DNA of 64,000 bases, taken from Phyllostachys edulis (Eukaryota > Streptophyta > Magnoliopsida > Poales > Poaceae). The DNA lies in assembly GCA_036346405.1 (NCBI GenBank), contig CM070562.1, positions 69,459,482 through 69,523,481 on the forward strand. The letters are read 5' to 3'. The notes beneath the pieces were generated by a model. The model searched no databases. It was given only the letters and a program-made list of their open reading frames with translations, and was not told where the DNA came from. Shown one piece after another: positions 43,615-54,954 of this stretch. The translations under genes and the position numbers were made by a program. Positions within the stretch are counted from its first letter, which is position 1; every line of letters starts with the position of its first letter.

Positions 43615-43915
43615 TAAAGACTTTGGATGACATCATGTGTTGATTGTCATCAAGTAAAGATTCGGGATAAAGGAAATCATCATGTGTTCATGATGTTTGA
43701 GTCAAGATCCCGAAGTGAAGAAGATCATCATGTGTTGATGATCATTAAGCCAAGTTCAAGAAAAGGATGTCATCATGTGTTGATGAGCATCATATCAAGA
43801 TTCTTGAAGAAGATGACGTCATCATGTGTTGATGATGTTCAAGAAGAGAAGATGATCATGAGTTGATCATCAAGTCAAGTGAAGAACTCATCATGTGTTG
43901 ATGAGCATTCAAGTC
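43615..43915 (+). repeat. Minisatellite on TCATCATGTGTTGATGA
   Basis: Seven imperfect units of about 40-50 bp, each centred on the near-palindrome TCATCATGTGTTGATGA and separated by AAGTCAAGA-type spacers. Confidence 0.88.
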
Positions 43916-44164
43916 AAGAACCTGGACTTGAAGTGAAGATGTGCGTCATCAAGCTTCAAGTGTTTGCTCAAGGCAAAGGTATGACTAGCTAGGGCTAAGG
44001 ATGTGTTCCTAGTCTTTTACCGGTCTTAGTGTTTGGATGGAAGACCGGACTGCTAGTATAGGTTGTCGTACTATTAAGAGGGGCCTTGACTAGTAGCTTG
44101 AGTTAGTCATGTGTTGATAGCTCGTTATGCTTGCTCTAGCTCTCTTTAACATGTTGCCAATATT

Positions 44165-44400
44165 TGGGAATGTATTTTGCAAATAGTTGTGGCTCATGGA
44201 TAACCCTTGTAACATGTGACTATAGTTTGCAAATGTATTTTCCAAATGGTCTAGGTCCATGCACCTTATCCTTGTGGCATGATGCTATTTGTTTGCAAAT
44301 GTATTTTGCAAATAGTTGAGGCTCATGTTTGATCCTTGTAGCATGTGACTTTAGTTTGCAAATGTCTTAAGTCTATGTACCTTTTAGTTGTGGCTTTGAT
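44165..44400 (+). repeat. Roughly 110-bp direct repeat on TTTGCAAATGTATTTTGCAAA
   Basis: Three to four diverged copies with GCAAATGTATTTTGCAAAT, GGCTCATG and CCTTGTAGCATGTGACT in constant order. Confidence 0.8.
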
Positions 44401-44529
44401 TCTAAAAGTTGGCAGATATGTTTTACAACTTGTTGAGAATCTTGCCTTCATGCTTTGTTTGCATCACGCATCAATTTGGCAAATGTGTTTTGCAAATTGA
44501 GTTGAAGCGAATGCAATCTGTGTTTTCTC

Positions 44530-45146
44530 TGGAAAACGGTAGTACCAACATATGTTGTGCGGAACTACCACAACCCTGTTGAGCATGTGTTGCTCTTAAG
44601 GTGCGGTAGCACCAGCGTGTACTAAGTGGTACGACCGCAATGCAGTTGTACCGGGCTCTCGAGCGGAACTACCGTCTACCGATCGGACCGTCCGAACGTA
44701 CCCTTGATCGAACGGTTTAAACTGTGGTCCGAACAGCCCAATCGATTTGAGCCATCCACGTGTGAAGTCCGATCGGAACTGTGTGTTTCGGTCAGATTCA
44801 TGGAACGGTAGTACCGGCGCTGTGTGCGCAGAACTACCGCAGGCCGGTCGTTCCGAATCTTTAATGGCGGTACGTAATTTCCAAAGAAGCTCCATTTTAG
44901 TTTCGGTTGCAAACCCTTGGAATGGTAGTACCGGACTTGTTGAGTGGTACGACCGATGATCAGAACTATTGCGTGTTGAACGGTGGTAGTACCGCTCCAC
45001 CTTCTCAACGGCTAGTTTTGTAGCTGTTGCTGTGTGTCAGAGGTGGTGCGATAGTACCAGCCATTAGTTGGAGGTACTACTGCTCGAGCTGATTTTTCAG
45101 CAATTCGTCTCCCAACGGCTAGTTTGTGTGTGTGGACTATAAATAC
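44530..45146 (+). promoter_or_regulatory. CGGTAGTACC dyad cluster and TATA box of solo LTR
   Basis: Near-palindromic words CGGTAGTACC / GGTACGACCG occur at least eight times, mixed with TCGGACCGTCCGAACGT near 44683. The cluster ends about 50 bp before GGACTATAAATACCC (45134-45148). It is probably the LTR's upstream control region (inference). Confidence 0.6.
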
Positions 45147-45916
45147 CCACCTTGGCCGACCTTGGGGATGTTGCTGAAATCCCATTCTATTCCTTTGAGG
45201 TAAGAGCAAGTTCTCTCCTCTCATATGTGCATGTGTTGCACTTAGTGAGCTTAGAGAGCAAACCCTAAGTGCATGTGTTGTCTTAGGTAGTGGATTGTAT
45301 ATCCATTGAGCTTAGATACTTGATTAGTTCAAGTGAGAATCTAAGAATTGTTACTCTTGGTGTTTGCCGACACCTAGACGGCGTGGAGGCGTCGTGCGTC
45401 GGTGATCTTCTCAAAGAAGCTTGTGAGAAGACCCGGGTGGTTTGTGAGTAGTATGGTGCTCGCCATCTCCGGAGTGGAGGAAAGAGCAACCCTAGTGGAG
45501 TGAGGTGCTGGTTCGTTTTGGAACCGGTCCAAGTGGTTGGACTTACCTCGGAGGTGTTGGCTTAATTTGTAGAGCCGATCCAATTGGTTTGGGCATACCT
45601 CAACGTGGATTAGGGGAGACCGGCAAGTCTCCGAACACCACGGTAAAACATCAACGTGTCATCGTGATTTGCATTCTTGTGCTTTACATTGTGCAATTTA
45701 TATTCCTTGTAATAATTGCTTACATATCTTTGTATGATATTAATTGTTATCAATAGTCTTATTGTTGTTGGTGCACTCAGTTGAACCTAGGTGATTTAGG
45801 TTTTGATTGTGCAAAACCGTTTTGATATTAGCTTCTGCACTAGAAATCAGTTTTAGCCAAAAGAATTTTTAAAACCGCCTATTCACCCCCCTCTAGTCGG
45901 CCTCCTCGATCTTACA

Positions 45917-46590
45917 CTGATGCCAGCGCTGGCCGAGCCACCCGTGCGCACCCTGCAAGCAGCCCGCACGAACCGCGCCGACGTGAGGCCTCCCGTGCCA
46001 CTTGTTGTGTCGCTTGTCGCGCCCTTCGCGCCACGTCTGTGTCGCTGGCCGTCGGCTTGACCTCGTGCCATGTGTTCGCTGGTTGCCGCGCCGCGACCTA
46101 CGTGCGCTGAGGCCGTGCTAACGCGCCACACGCCGAGCTCGCCATGCGAGCCTCGGGTCAACTGTCGTCGTCGCCACCCGGCCGGCAGCTGCCCTCGGCC
46201 CTCTACCCATCATACGCCCGCTCATGGCCTCTGCGGAACCTCCAAAGAACCGCTTCCGACCCAGTGGCCGCCGGCGCCGCCGCCGCATTTGTCAGCGACA
46301 AGCGCGACGCCGAGCCGTCGTCACCCTCCGCGCCGCCATTGCGTGCTCTGCGCGCCACCTCTACACGTGTTGCGCAGACCATCGTGTGCCCGGCCACTGC
46401 CACGCCACAACACGCGCGCACGCCTCACACTCCGCCACGTCGCCGTACGCCGCCGGCTTCCGCGCCCGATGCACGTCACCACGAGCCATTGCTATACCGC
46501 GCGAACAGGCAGACCGGCTGTGCAATGCTGAGAGTGAGCACATATAGCCGGTTGCGAGTACGGTTTACCCAAGCAAGTATGTGATGCTGC
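45917..46590. other. GC-rich unassigned segment inside deleted copia
   Basis: Where integrase and RT should lie, the copia holds about 0.7 kb of very GC-rich DNA, continuing at 42660-42779 beyond the nested LTR. Long overlapping frames on both strands are due to GC content. No domain is recognised. It may be captured host DNA replacing pol. Confidence 0.5.
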
Positions 46591-47989
46591 CGGTCACGAA
46601 TAGTGAGCACACCATCCTAGATGAGCGTTTGGTAGTCGTTCCCATCGAGCTTCCCGAGGCTCACTATGTTGCTGCATAGTTGTGGGATGTAGTACACCCC
46701 CGTCAGCATAAGGTGCTCCCTGTTCTAGTAGGTGAATAGGACAGTACCGCGCCCACGTATATCCACCACCAAGCCGTCGCCGAACTTGACAGAGCTAGTG
46801 ACGCCCTCATCCGTCTCCGCGAAGCTTGCCTGGCACCCAGACATATGATTGCTGGCACCGGTGTTCAGGTACCAAGCGTCGTCATGGGCATCCTCATCGC
46901 GCCCTAGATGCACCTGCATGTGCATCTCGCTGAGCACCACATCAGTGCTTGTGCCAACGGAAGCCTTGGTGAACGCGCACTCCTGCGCCATGAGAAGCGT
47001 AGGTTCATCATCGTCAACCTGCGTCAGATTAACTTGCTCGATGCGCTTAGGCTGGCGACAGTCCCTGGAGTAATGCTCGTACTTGTCGCAGTTGTAGCAC
47101 TGAACCTGCGACATGTCACGGCGCACACTAGACGAGCCACCGTCCTTACCGTCATGCCCGCCTTTGCCACTCCCAAGGCCACGTGGCTTGCCGCGATAAC
47201 GGTTATCACCACTAGAGGAGCTGTCGCCTTGCTCCCTCTTCTTGGCGCGTGCGAGCCACTCCTCTTCAGTGAGGAGCAGACACCCACTGGAGCCGCCCAA
47301 GTCGTCGCACGCGTAGCGCTGCTCCACTGATCAAAGCCGACCGGTGAGCTCTTCGATCGACAACGTACTCAAGTTAAGCAGTGTCTCGAGCGAAATTGCC
47401 ACCTGTGTATACCTGGGTGGCACAACACGAAGGAATTTATTGACTACCTTTGCTTCTTCCAACGTGTCACCTAGGATCCAGAGATTGTTGACGAGTCCCG
47501 TGATCCTCGTGGAGAAGTCGTCCACCAACTCACCGTCCATGAATTCGATATCCTCAAATTCTTGCGAAGCTTCTGTGCATTCACCTCATGAACGCACTCA
47601 ACGCCCATCCGCATCATCTTCACGGAGTCCCACGCCTGCTTGGCCGCGTCCTTCACCGCTAGCGTGGACAGCATGTCCGACGACAGCGCCAGTCTATCGT
47701 CACGGTAATCGGCGTTGCCAAGTTCGATCGCCTTCCACAGGCCTTGTGCCCGCAGGTTCACCCTCATCACGAGGGCCCAGTCGGTGTAATTTGTCCATGT
47801 TAGTGTGGGGTAGACCACTGATCCCATCGTCTCCCTTACCATCTGCTGCACCATACGCTCTTGGCCGCCATTGGTACCGTATCCAATCTCGCGATTGTCA
47901 TTGCCGCCAAGATTGATCGTGCGAGTAGTGCTGCTGTCACCTTGCACCGGAGGCGACCTGGTAGGAGAACGTGAACCTTCGCGCAACAT
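46591..47989 (-). pseudogene. copia gag, protease and pre-integrase start
   Basis: From 47989 on the - strand: gag with SVVYPTLTWTNYTDWALVMR and LWKAIELGNADYRDDRLAL (gag-polypeptide/UBN2 type). A frameshift near 47550 follows, then VDDFSTRITGLVNNL and a stop at about 47331. Next come the zinc knuckle CYNCDKYEHYSRDC, protease WYLNTGASNHMSG, and the pre-integrase YYIPQLCSNIVSLGKL near 46680, which degenerates by 46500. The protease catalytic Asp (usual DTGAS) is Asn, which would abolish activity. Gag-Pol would normally be one frame; here at least one frameshift and two stops interrupt it. Confidence 0.88.
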
Positions 47990-48012
47990 CTTCACAGGCA
48001 GGAGAGCACAAA

Positions 48013-48025
48013 GATCTGATACCAA
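48013..48025 (-). other. Primer-binding site of deleted copia
   Basis: TTGGTATCAGATC on the - strand, matching initiator Met tRNA except the last G, adjacent to the 5' LTR start at 48027. Confidence 0.85.
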
Positions 48026-48026
48026 T

Positions 48027-48411
48027 TGTTAGCCCGCTCGCCGGTGTCTACGCACACGAGACGCCTGGAACACAGAACACACACACTCGCTTGGTACACC
48101 AATCAATAGAGGTGAACAAGTGAACACAAAGACGTTTTTGTGTTGCCAGATGCCACAGCGTTTTCCAATTTTTTTTCTTCTCTTTTATTCTTACTAGCAA
48201 CGAGTAACTGAAGACTTGACTGTCTCACATCGTGCAACATCAAAACGTCCTCAACAACAAGTAACTGAAGACTTGATTGCCTCACAACGCAAAGATCAAG
48301 ACTTGGCCGCCAATACCAAAAACAAAGGAAACGAAAACATTCAATGTCTGCTAAATGAAAACGTTACAAGAAATCAATAGCAGCAATAACTAGCATCAAG
48401 GATTATTCAAA
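48027..48411 (-). repeat. 5' LTR of deleted copia
   Basis: Near-identical partner of 42066-42451. The outer terminus reads TTGAATAATCC preceded by TT instead of TG (CA to AA on the + strand). It is followed by AAGCC. Confidence 0.9.
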
Positions 48412-48600
48412 AAGCCCAGGTCTCATGAGCATTATATAACCAGAAAAGTGAGAAGATAGTAGACTTTTGTCGTCTTTAGTTTGTTTGGCACCATTGGAGT
48501 TATATGGTGCTTCCAAAACAAACTAATGCAAGGCAACAAAAAGCTATATACGTAGCAGTCACCCACGCGTATCTGCACAGGGATATGTTCTACGCGATGA
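48412..48600. other. Host DNA upstream of the P450 relic
   Basis: The only stretch between the copia and the next LTR. It would be the distal P450 promoter before the copia inserted. No motif is called. Confidence 0.4.
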
Positions 48601-49806
48601 TGTAACATCGTTCATTGTCGGGACCCAAACATGCAATTCTGGATCCTCTGTGTATAATGCACTAGTCTAGGATCACACTAGTGCACACAGTGTCAACATA
48701 AATGAATATCGATCCACACAAGACGATTAATAGCATAAACGACTAATTTGAATAGCAAATAATGGTTTTGACCTTATGGTCGAGTTTACATTTATTAAGC
48801 CACACAGGGCTGGCAATAAAGAAATAAGCAACGAAACAAATAACTTCAGCGGAATCCCATCAATTCAGCACAGGCAACTGACTGGGATCAAGACCCTAAC
48901 AGTCAGCACCTTTGTAGAACTCCTCCTCGAAAGCAGGCGAAGACTCCTCCACTTCAACCGTACTCGCAACTCATACCACAGAATGCAATTTATACATGAT
49001 GGCTTATTCCAAAGGAATGGCTTCTGTGGTTCTTTTGCAGAAATGCAATATTTGCAACTGAATATGAATAATAGATTAAAACATGAAGTAAAACAAATAA
49101 ACAGTATTAACTTTATCAGTCGTTTCACAAAGAACACAAAGTCTAATCAAGTTATTCACACAACCATATGACTTAAATCACACAGCTCCCTTCCCAAATG
49201 TTTTATGAAAACTACCCCTCGTGTGAAATCCCTCAGCATGTCCATGACCGTGGACGCGGCTATTCTAGGCTATTCGAATAGATTAATTAACACTCTGCAG
49301 AGTTTGTACACTTTACCCATACAATACAACTAATGTAGCTAGCACTAATCATAACAAAACGTTTCAGAAACTTCACCTTAAACATTAATACTCCCGATGT
49401 ACTTTACCGCTAGACTACCCCACACAGGAAGCCAGTCCGACACTCACCGTTGGGCCTGAAGACGACGAACCGCTCATAAATGTGTACTACTTGGTAGTCC
49501 ACACCTCCACCTATGCACACAGTCTAACCTACTACCTGACTAATTAATGCCAAGAATCCATAACTTACTAAGTTAGGCCCGTTCCATATCAGGCATGTGG
49601 TTGTACAGTAAGGCACAGTTCAATGGTGCACAAAGTTAAGTCCGTAATTGACCAAGGCAAGACTTCCAATTTCTAACTGTCACATAGATTAATATTTCCA
49701 GGCACACAGCTCCACCATATCACTTAATGTCCACCACTTGCCTTAGTCTAAATCCTTTACCACCCAGTTGGTTAAGTGCAACACATGCCATCAACGAGTA
49801 ATAGCA
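48601..49806 (-). repeat. Gypsy LTR fragment (relative of 22678-22929)
   Basis: Begins TGTAACATCG on the + strand (3' end of a minus LTR) and contains the dyad module at 49234-49320 with a duplicated GGCTATTC. Its right part 49567-49805 matches 22678-22929. It stops at 49806 where a different LTR-like sequence (TGTCGGTG) starts. Noncoding. Confidence 0.7.
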
Positions 49807-50209
49807 CACTGTCGGTGTTTTTAAACCGATCTTACGTAAAGATTGTTTGATTCGGGGGGTCTCTTAGAATGGAATCACGCAGAGAGATTGACACGGGTAT
49901 TTTTATACAGGTTCAGGCCTTCCCTGGGGAGAATAACAACCATACTCCTGTGTGTGTATGGTATTGAGTGTATCTTGTACAATCGGGAGAAAAGACTAAG
50001 ACTATTACAGAAGATAGTGCCTGTCTTCCCGATTGCTTATCGTGTTCTCGCCTCATCATGTCTTGTAACAAAGCATGTTTGAGAATCACGGAGTGTTAAC
50101 TCCTTCATGCCGCTCGACGCTTATTTGTCGAGATAATGGGGTATTACGTGCTATTACTCCGAGAATAACAAACAGATGTTGTCTCGCTTGGATTCTTTAA
50201 TCAATTGGA
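49807..50209. repeat. Unassigned LTR-like fragment
   Basis: Starts TGTCGGTGTTTTTAAACCG and includes ATTTTTATACAGGTTCAGGCC, both common in grass gypsy LTRs or termini. The other end and a TSD could not be placed. Confidence 0.45.
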
Positions 50210-53200
50210 TCAGGAGCACCGGATTTATTAAACTCATAATACTTAGTCATCCAATTGACCCTAGTATTATCAACCAAATAAACCAGTCTCGAGAGATGTA
50301 TACTCCCTGAACGCAAGATACATACCTCACAACAAAAGAATGTATCAATTCCATATAACACATAGTACATAAGCAACAAACCGAAGTTAATATAAAAAAG
50401 ATAGGTTATTACAAAAGAGGGCCTTCGGCCAAATAACAACAAGTACTACTAAGATAACAAAGAAGCAAAAGTGCCATAAAGATGGCTATAACACAAAGCC
50501 AATCAAGGTACCTTAACCCTAGGCATCCGACCGACCGCCAAGCTAGTCGTCAAGAAGCCGCAACACATAGCACAAAAGTGAGGCTCTTGGAGCTCACCTC
50601 CTTCCTCCGCAACAAAAGCCACAAAATGCCACAACCACAAAGTGATGAGTACATAAAGTACTCCGCAAGACTTACGTGTAAGATAACAGGCCTATAACAT
50701 ATGCTACATGCAAGCTTTATGTAAGTGGAGGTTGTATGTCTCATTTAGCATAAAGCAACATTTATTTGCAATAACATAATAGATTGAAGGCAATTTGGCA
50801 AAGCATTTTAATTGTTGAAATAACAACGAGATAATAACATAGTAACAACAACAAGATCAACCTGGAAGTGACTAACCCAAGTCACCACAACAATAGCATG
50901 AACATCCATTCATACCAACTCATCAAGTTTTAATTAAATGGTTGAGACTAGTTCTTGAACGACCTTACCAAGCATGTCCATAACCTAGGACGAGGCTATT
51001 CAATAGTTTTAACCTCGCAGGGTGTACCAATGTACCCACACGCCGCATCGCCTTTCCTTTAAGCACACTACCTTTGGTATGCCAAGCACGCTAAATCCTA
51101 CGAGATATTTCCAATGGACGGTGCTAATTTTGACCAAGACAACCCACGGGATAAGGACCCAATGGACAGCCTAAGCGGTCCGCCAACGCTCCATTCCCAC
51201 ACCACACACACACATATTTTATCTTTAAAACACACCAACCGAAAGCGACTCCAATTAGCACCGCCCAAAGTACTTAGTCAAGAGAGGTCCCATATCCCCT
51301 CTCTGTGGTTAGCACGCAAAAGCGCTTGGCTTAGTGACCCAAGTAACTCGGTCCTTAGGGACCTGTGCATACCACCACATTCCAAAACCGCACCATCCAT
51401 CCAATATGCCCAAGTCTAAATCAATCTTTTATTTTCAATTTTGATTTTACAATTAATCAAAGCACAAGTGCTGGACATATAGGAGTAATAATCAGTTTTG
51501 AGTGATCAAGACCATCGACTAAGCCGATGATCGCCCATTACTACCGATAACTAAGAATGGCTAAAGTTGTTAACGTAAACTACTAAGTGATAAAAGCTCA
51601 TCCAACGAGCTCAAACCACAGCAAATAACCTAGGCTCATGGGTAGTAGAGGATAAACAATTCCTACAGATTATGCAACTATAGGATTGCTAGCTATATTT
51701 TAACACAAAGTAGCATGCATACATATAAGTGAAACAAAATATTAAGCTTTAAAGTAATGGGACAATGATGGAAATGATCAAACTGCTTGCCTCGCTGTTG
51801 CTGGTCAATTTGTTGCTGAGGATCGCCACGGGTTCAAAGTACTAAATGCCGACACCTAATCGGAAAGACGAAAACAATCGATAAGAACGATTTAAAACGA
51901 CAAAGACAGCACAGCAAACGAACTCCAAACACTCTGAATTTTCTACAGCAGCAAGAGGGTGATTTTAGGAATTTAGCAACAAGAACCAATGGATTTGGAT
52001 TCTCAATGCAAAAGATATGAGCAAAACAATTCTGCTCAGCCCTAAAAATACCAAACTGCACTATTCACTAATTTAATTATGAGGCAACATTTTCTAGAAA
52101 AGTGGTGACACTGAAATTTTACAGCAAAACCAGCACCTCATGAGATGAATAACACAATTGAGTTCATCTCATTTGGAGCTAGATTGCACTTTCTACCATT
52201 TTTCAAAAACAAGAACTTGAACAAAATTATAATGCACAAGAACTCTTTTCTACAACAGCAACAAGATCAAAGCTAATTTTCACAGTAAGTTCGCTAATAG
52301 AGGAAGCCAACAAAGTTGGATTCACTCAAAAATAATCTACAGAGCATTAGTTATGTATTTTACAAGTTAAGCATTAATTTGAGTGTATATTTAAAGTGAG
52401 TTTTAAAATCTAATGGCAAAACTGTGCTCTGGAGCTGAACTCAACTTACAATCATTTTTGGATTAAATTCAAGTTCAAGACAGAGCTAACACAACTTGAA
52501 TGATCTCATTTGGATTTAGAATGAATTAGTTATGATATTTTGAAGTTCATACCTTTTTCTGTTTGCAAATAAAGAGCTCACTGGAATTAAAAAAAAACAT
52601 AAAGACATGGGAGGTCATAAGCGGCTCAGATCACGCGGGGGAGGTCCTCAACGGTTGAGATCTTCCAAAGGAAGATCTAAACTATCAAGATCTCCCCGAG
52701 GAAGATCTACATCGTCAGGACCTCACAAGGGAGGTCCTGGACGGTCCAGATGTTCCAAGGGAGGTCCTTGATGGTTCAGATCGTCTGAGGGAGGACCTTG
52801 ACGGTCAAGATCTACCCCGGGAGGTCATGAACGGCTGAGATGGCCTCGGGAGGTCCTAAGCGGAGATCTAACATCACTGCACCTCCGTGGAGGTCCGACG
52901 GCCACGATCGCAAGGGAGGTCTTGACGCCCAGATCTCCTCGGAGGAGGTCATGGACATCCCAGAGCTCGCGACCACGTGCTTGCGCGCACGCACGTGCTC
53001 GGACAAGAGATTAATGCGCGCGGGACAACGAGGAGGTCCGCGCGCGGGAGGATTAAATGTGCGACACGGGAGGATTAAATACATTTAAGACACACCATTG
53101 ATTACAATGATTTGAGTAATGATGAACGCATTAATCGCGGCGGATCTTTGTCCTAAAAACGACAATGGCGCCGCCGCCTTGTCCGACAAAGACCCGGGTT

Positions 53201-53805
53201 CAAAAAGATGGTTCTCGCCGGCGATGTAGGCCTCGCCGGCGACATCCAATGGTACCACTGAGTGCACAATAACTTTGCGCACTAAGTGGACCTCCTCACA
53301 CGGCGGCGGTTTTAAACGCCATGAGCCGAGAGGAACGCGAAGGAGATCACACGGTAAGAGCAAGAAGCAAAAAGAAGCTCCGCAGCTGCCATTCAAGCGG
53401 GTGCCCAAACAAAAGCTCCGCGACATCATACATGTGGGTGCCCAGCGCCGAGGACTATCAGGGAGGACCTGGAGGTCCTAACAATGCCGGGTAGGTCGAG
53501 GATGGCGATGGCCTGAGTTGGAGAAGATGGGAAACTCCGCTGCTCAAGACCAAGCTCCAAGCTCCACTAGCCCACTCCTGAAAATGTTAACCTAACAATG
53601 GGTTAGGTTCAACTCCAGGAGATTTGGGGGAGCTGAAAATGAGCAAGAGGTTGAGAGGGAGCCACTGGAGCACTGTGCCACCGAGGGCTCCAAGCTTCAA
53701 CAATGGCGGCCAAAAAGGGGAGGTCAGTGGAGGGGATGCTCAGCCAAGCACAAGCAAGGCCAAGCTCGATGGTGTGTAAAAGAAGCCAAGGGCAACAAGT
53801 GGGGG

Positions 53806-53815
53806 TTTTATAGCT
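53806..53815 (-). promoter_or_regulatory. TATA box of Tekay-like LTR
   Basis: GCTATAAAAC on the - strand. It separates the GGAGGTC-rich U3 from the downstream leader. Confidence 0.65.
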
Positions 53816-54678
53816 AGGGCAAAGAGGTCTCGACCACGGGTTAAGCTCATGGTGAGCTTAGCCCAAGGGAGGTCCACGGAGGTCCATGGAGTTGGACAAG
53901 ATGGATAGGACAGAGTAGATCAGACAGGCATGGACTAGGGGCGAAAAGCACCGACATGCATTTAATGCCCAGCACGTAGAGCCGTTGGATGTGACAAGGC
54001 TCGACTTTGCCCATCGCCATGGCTTCGCACGCGCCCAAGGTAGGAGAAGAATAGGATCTCACATCCACCGTTGGATTACGTGGATGGGGAGGTCCTGCCC
54101 TCGATTTTAAGTTTGAACCAAGTTATGTTTTAAGTGATGGGAGGAGGTCCCGGCCACATGATTTGGAAAGGAGGTCGTGGCCCTCCGATTTCCATAATCT
54201 TGAACGCGTGGCGTGGAAAAAGGACAGAGGTCCAAAGCGTTGGATCTCAATCAACAGTGCGGACCTCTGTGAGGTCTTAACCGCATTACCTAACTTCGTA
54301 ACCCGAGGGGAGGTCCGAGACGTTGTGCACAACCAAAGGGGAGGTCTTAGCACTACGCGTAGCGCACAAGAGGTTATGGCCATCAGATTAAGATCTAATG
54401 GTGATGAGAGGGCGAGGGAGGTCTGAGACGTTGTGCAAAAGGCAAGGGAGGTCAGGACCTTTGGATTTTTGATCCAACGGTTCTGATCAAAAGAGGGGGA
54501 GGTCCTGAGCTTGCGAACGCACTGTGGAGATCATGGCCTTTAGATTTAAATCTAAGGGCTCGACCTCACGTCTTGCGGGAGGTCGGATGCGACGAGAAAG
54601 GAGGAGGTCGTGACCGAGATTTTAATCTAACGGTGCACAACACAAGATGGGGAGGTTGGGAGCGCTTGACTTGCAAAT

Positions 54679-54954
54679 GAGGTCGTGGGTCGTTGGATCG
54701 ATCCAACGGCTACGACCTCGGTTAGGTGGGAGGTTTGCTTAGTTTAACAAAGGAGGGGAGGTCATGGCCTTTGGATTGGATCCAACGGCCACGACCTCAA
54801 GTGAGTGCAAAAGGAGGTCTCGAGTAGTTTGAGCGCGAGGGAGGTCATGGCCATGGATTTTGATCCAATGCCAAGACCTCGATGAGGTGGGAGGTCTGGC
54901 CAGATGATCGGAGGAGGTCGTGGCGGTTGGATGTTAATCCAACGGCTACGACCT
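54679..54954 (-). repeat. Array of four GAGGTC-armed hairpins in U3
   Basis: Dyads at 54679-54719, 54768-54798, 54841-54880 and 54914-54954. Each runs from GAGGTC(G/A)TGG through TTGGAT, a 0-5 base centre, ATCCAA and back to CCACGACCTC. Arms are 14-20 bp and mostly paired. Confidence 0.85.

Larger units (their letters stand above)
42780..45916 (+). mobile_element. 3.1-kb copia-type solo LTR with perfect TSD
   Basis: Starts TGAAGAATCTAGACCC and ends CTCCTCGATCTTACA. Perfect CTGAT duplications lie at 42775-42779 and 45917-45921. Start and end resemble the LTR at 21027-22677 (TGAAAGCATCTAGGCCCC; CCCCCCTCTAGTCGG), so the family is the same or a sister. U3 holds two minisatellites (43615-43915, 44165-44400) and a CGGTAGTACC cluster (44530-45090), then a TATA box at 45136-45146. 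The LTR is nearly twice as long as its relative. No coding sequence. Confidence 0.92.
42066..48411 (-). mobile_element. Deleted Ty1/copia element with both LTRs and TSD
   Basis: LTRs 42066-42451 and 48027-48411 are 385-386 bp and near identical. Target duplications AAGCC lie at 42061-42065 and 48412-48416. A Met-tRNA primer site at 48013-48025 fixes minus orientation. Internal order from the right is gag, zinc knuckle, protease and pre-integrase start, then GC-rich foreign-looking DNA. A nested solo LTR (42780-45916) and a short RNase H remnant next to the polypurine tract complete it. Most of integrase and RT is missing, so it moved in trans or was deleted later. It inserted about 50 bp upstream of the P450 start codon. 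Confidence 0.92.

Noticed and set aside
46070..46584. Plus-strand frames of about 150 codons
   Set aside because: GC-rich filler inside a minus-strand copia; three overlapping frames stay open by composition.
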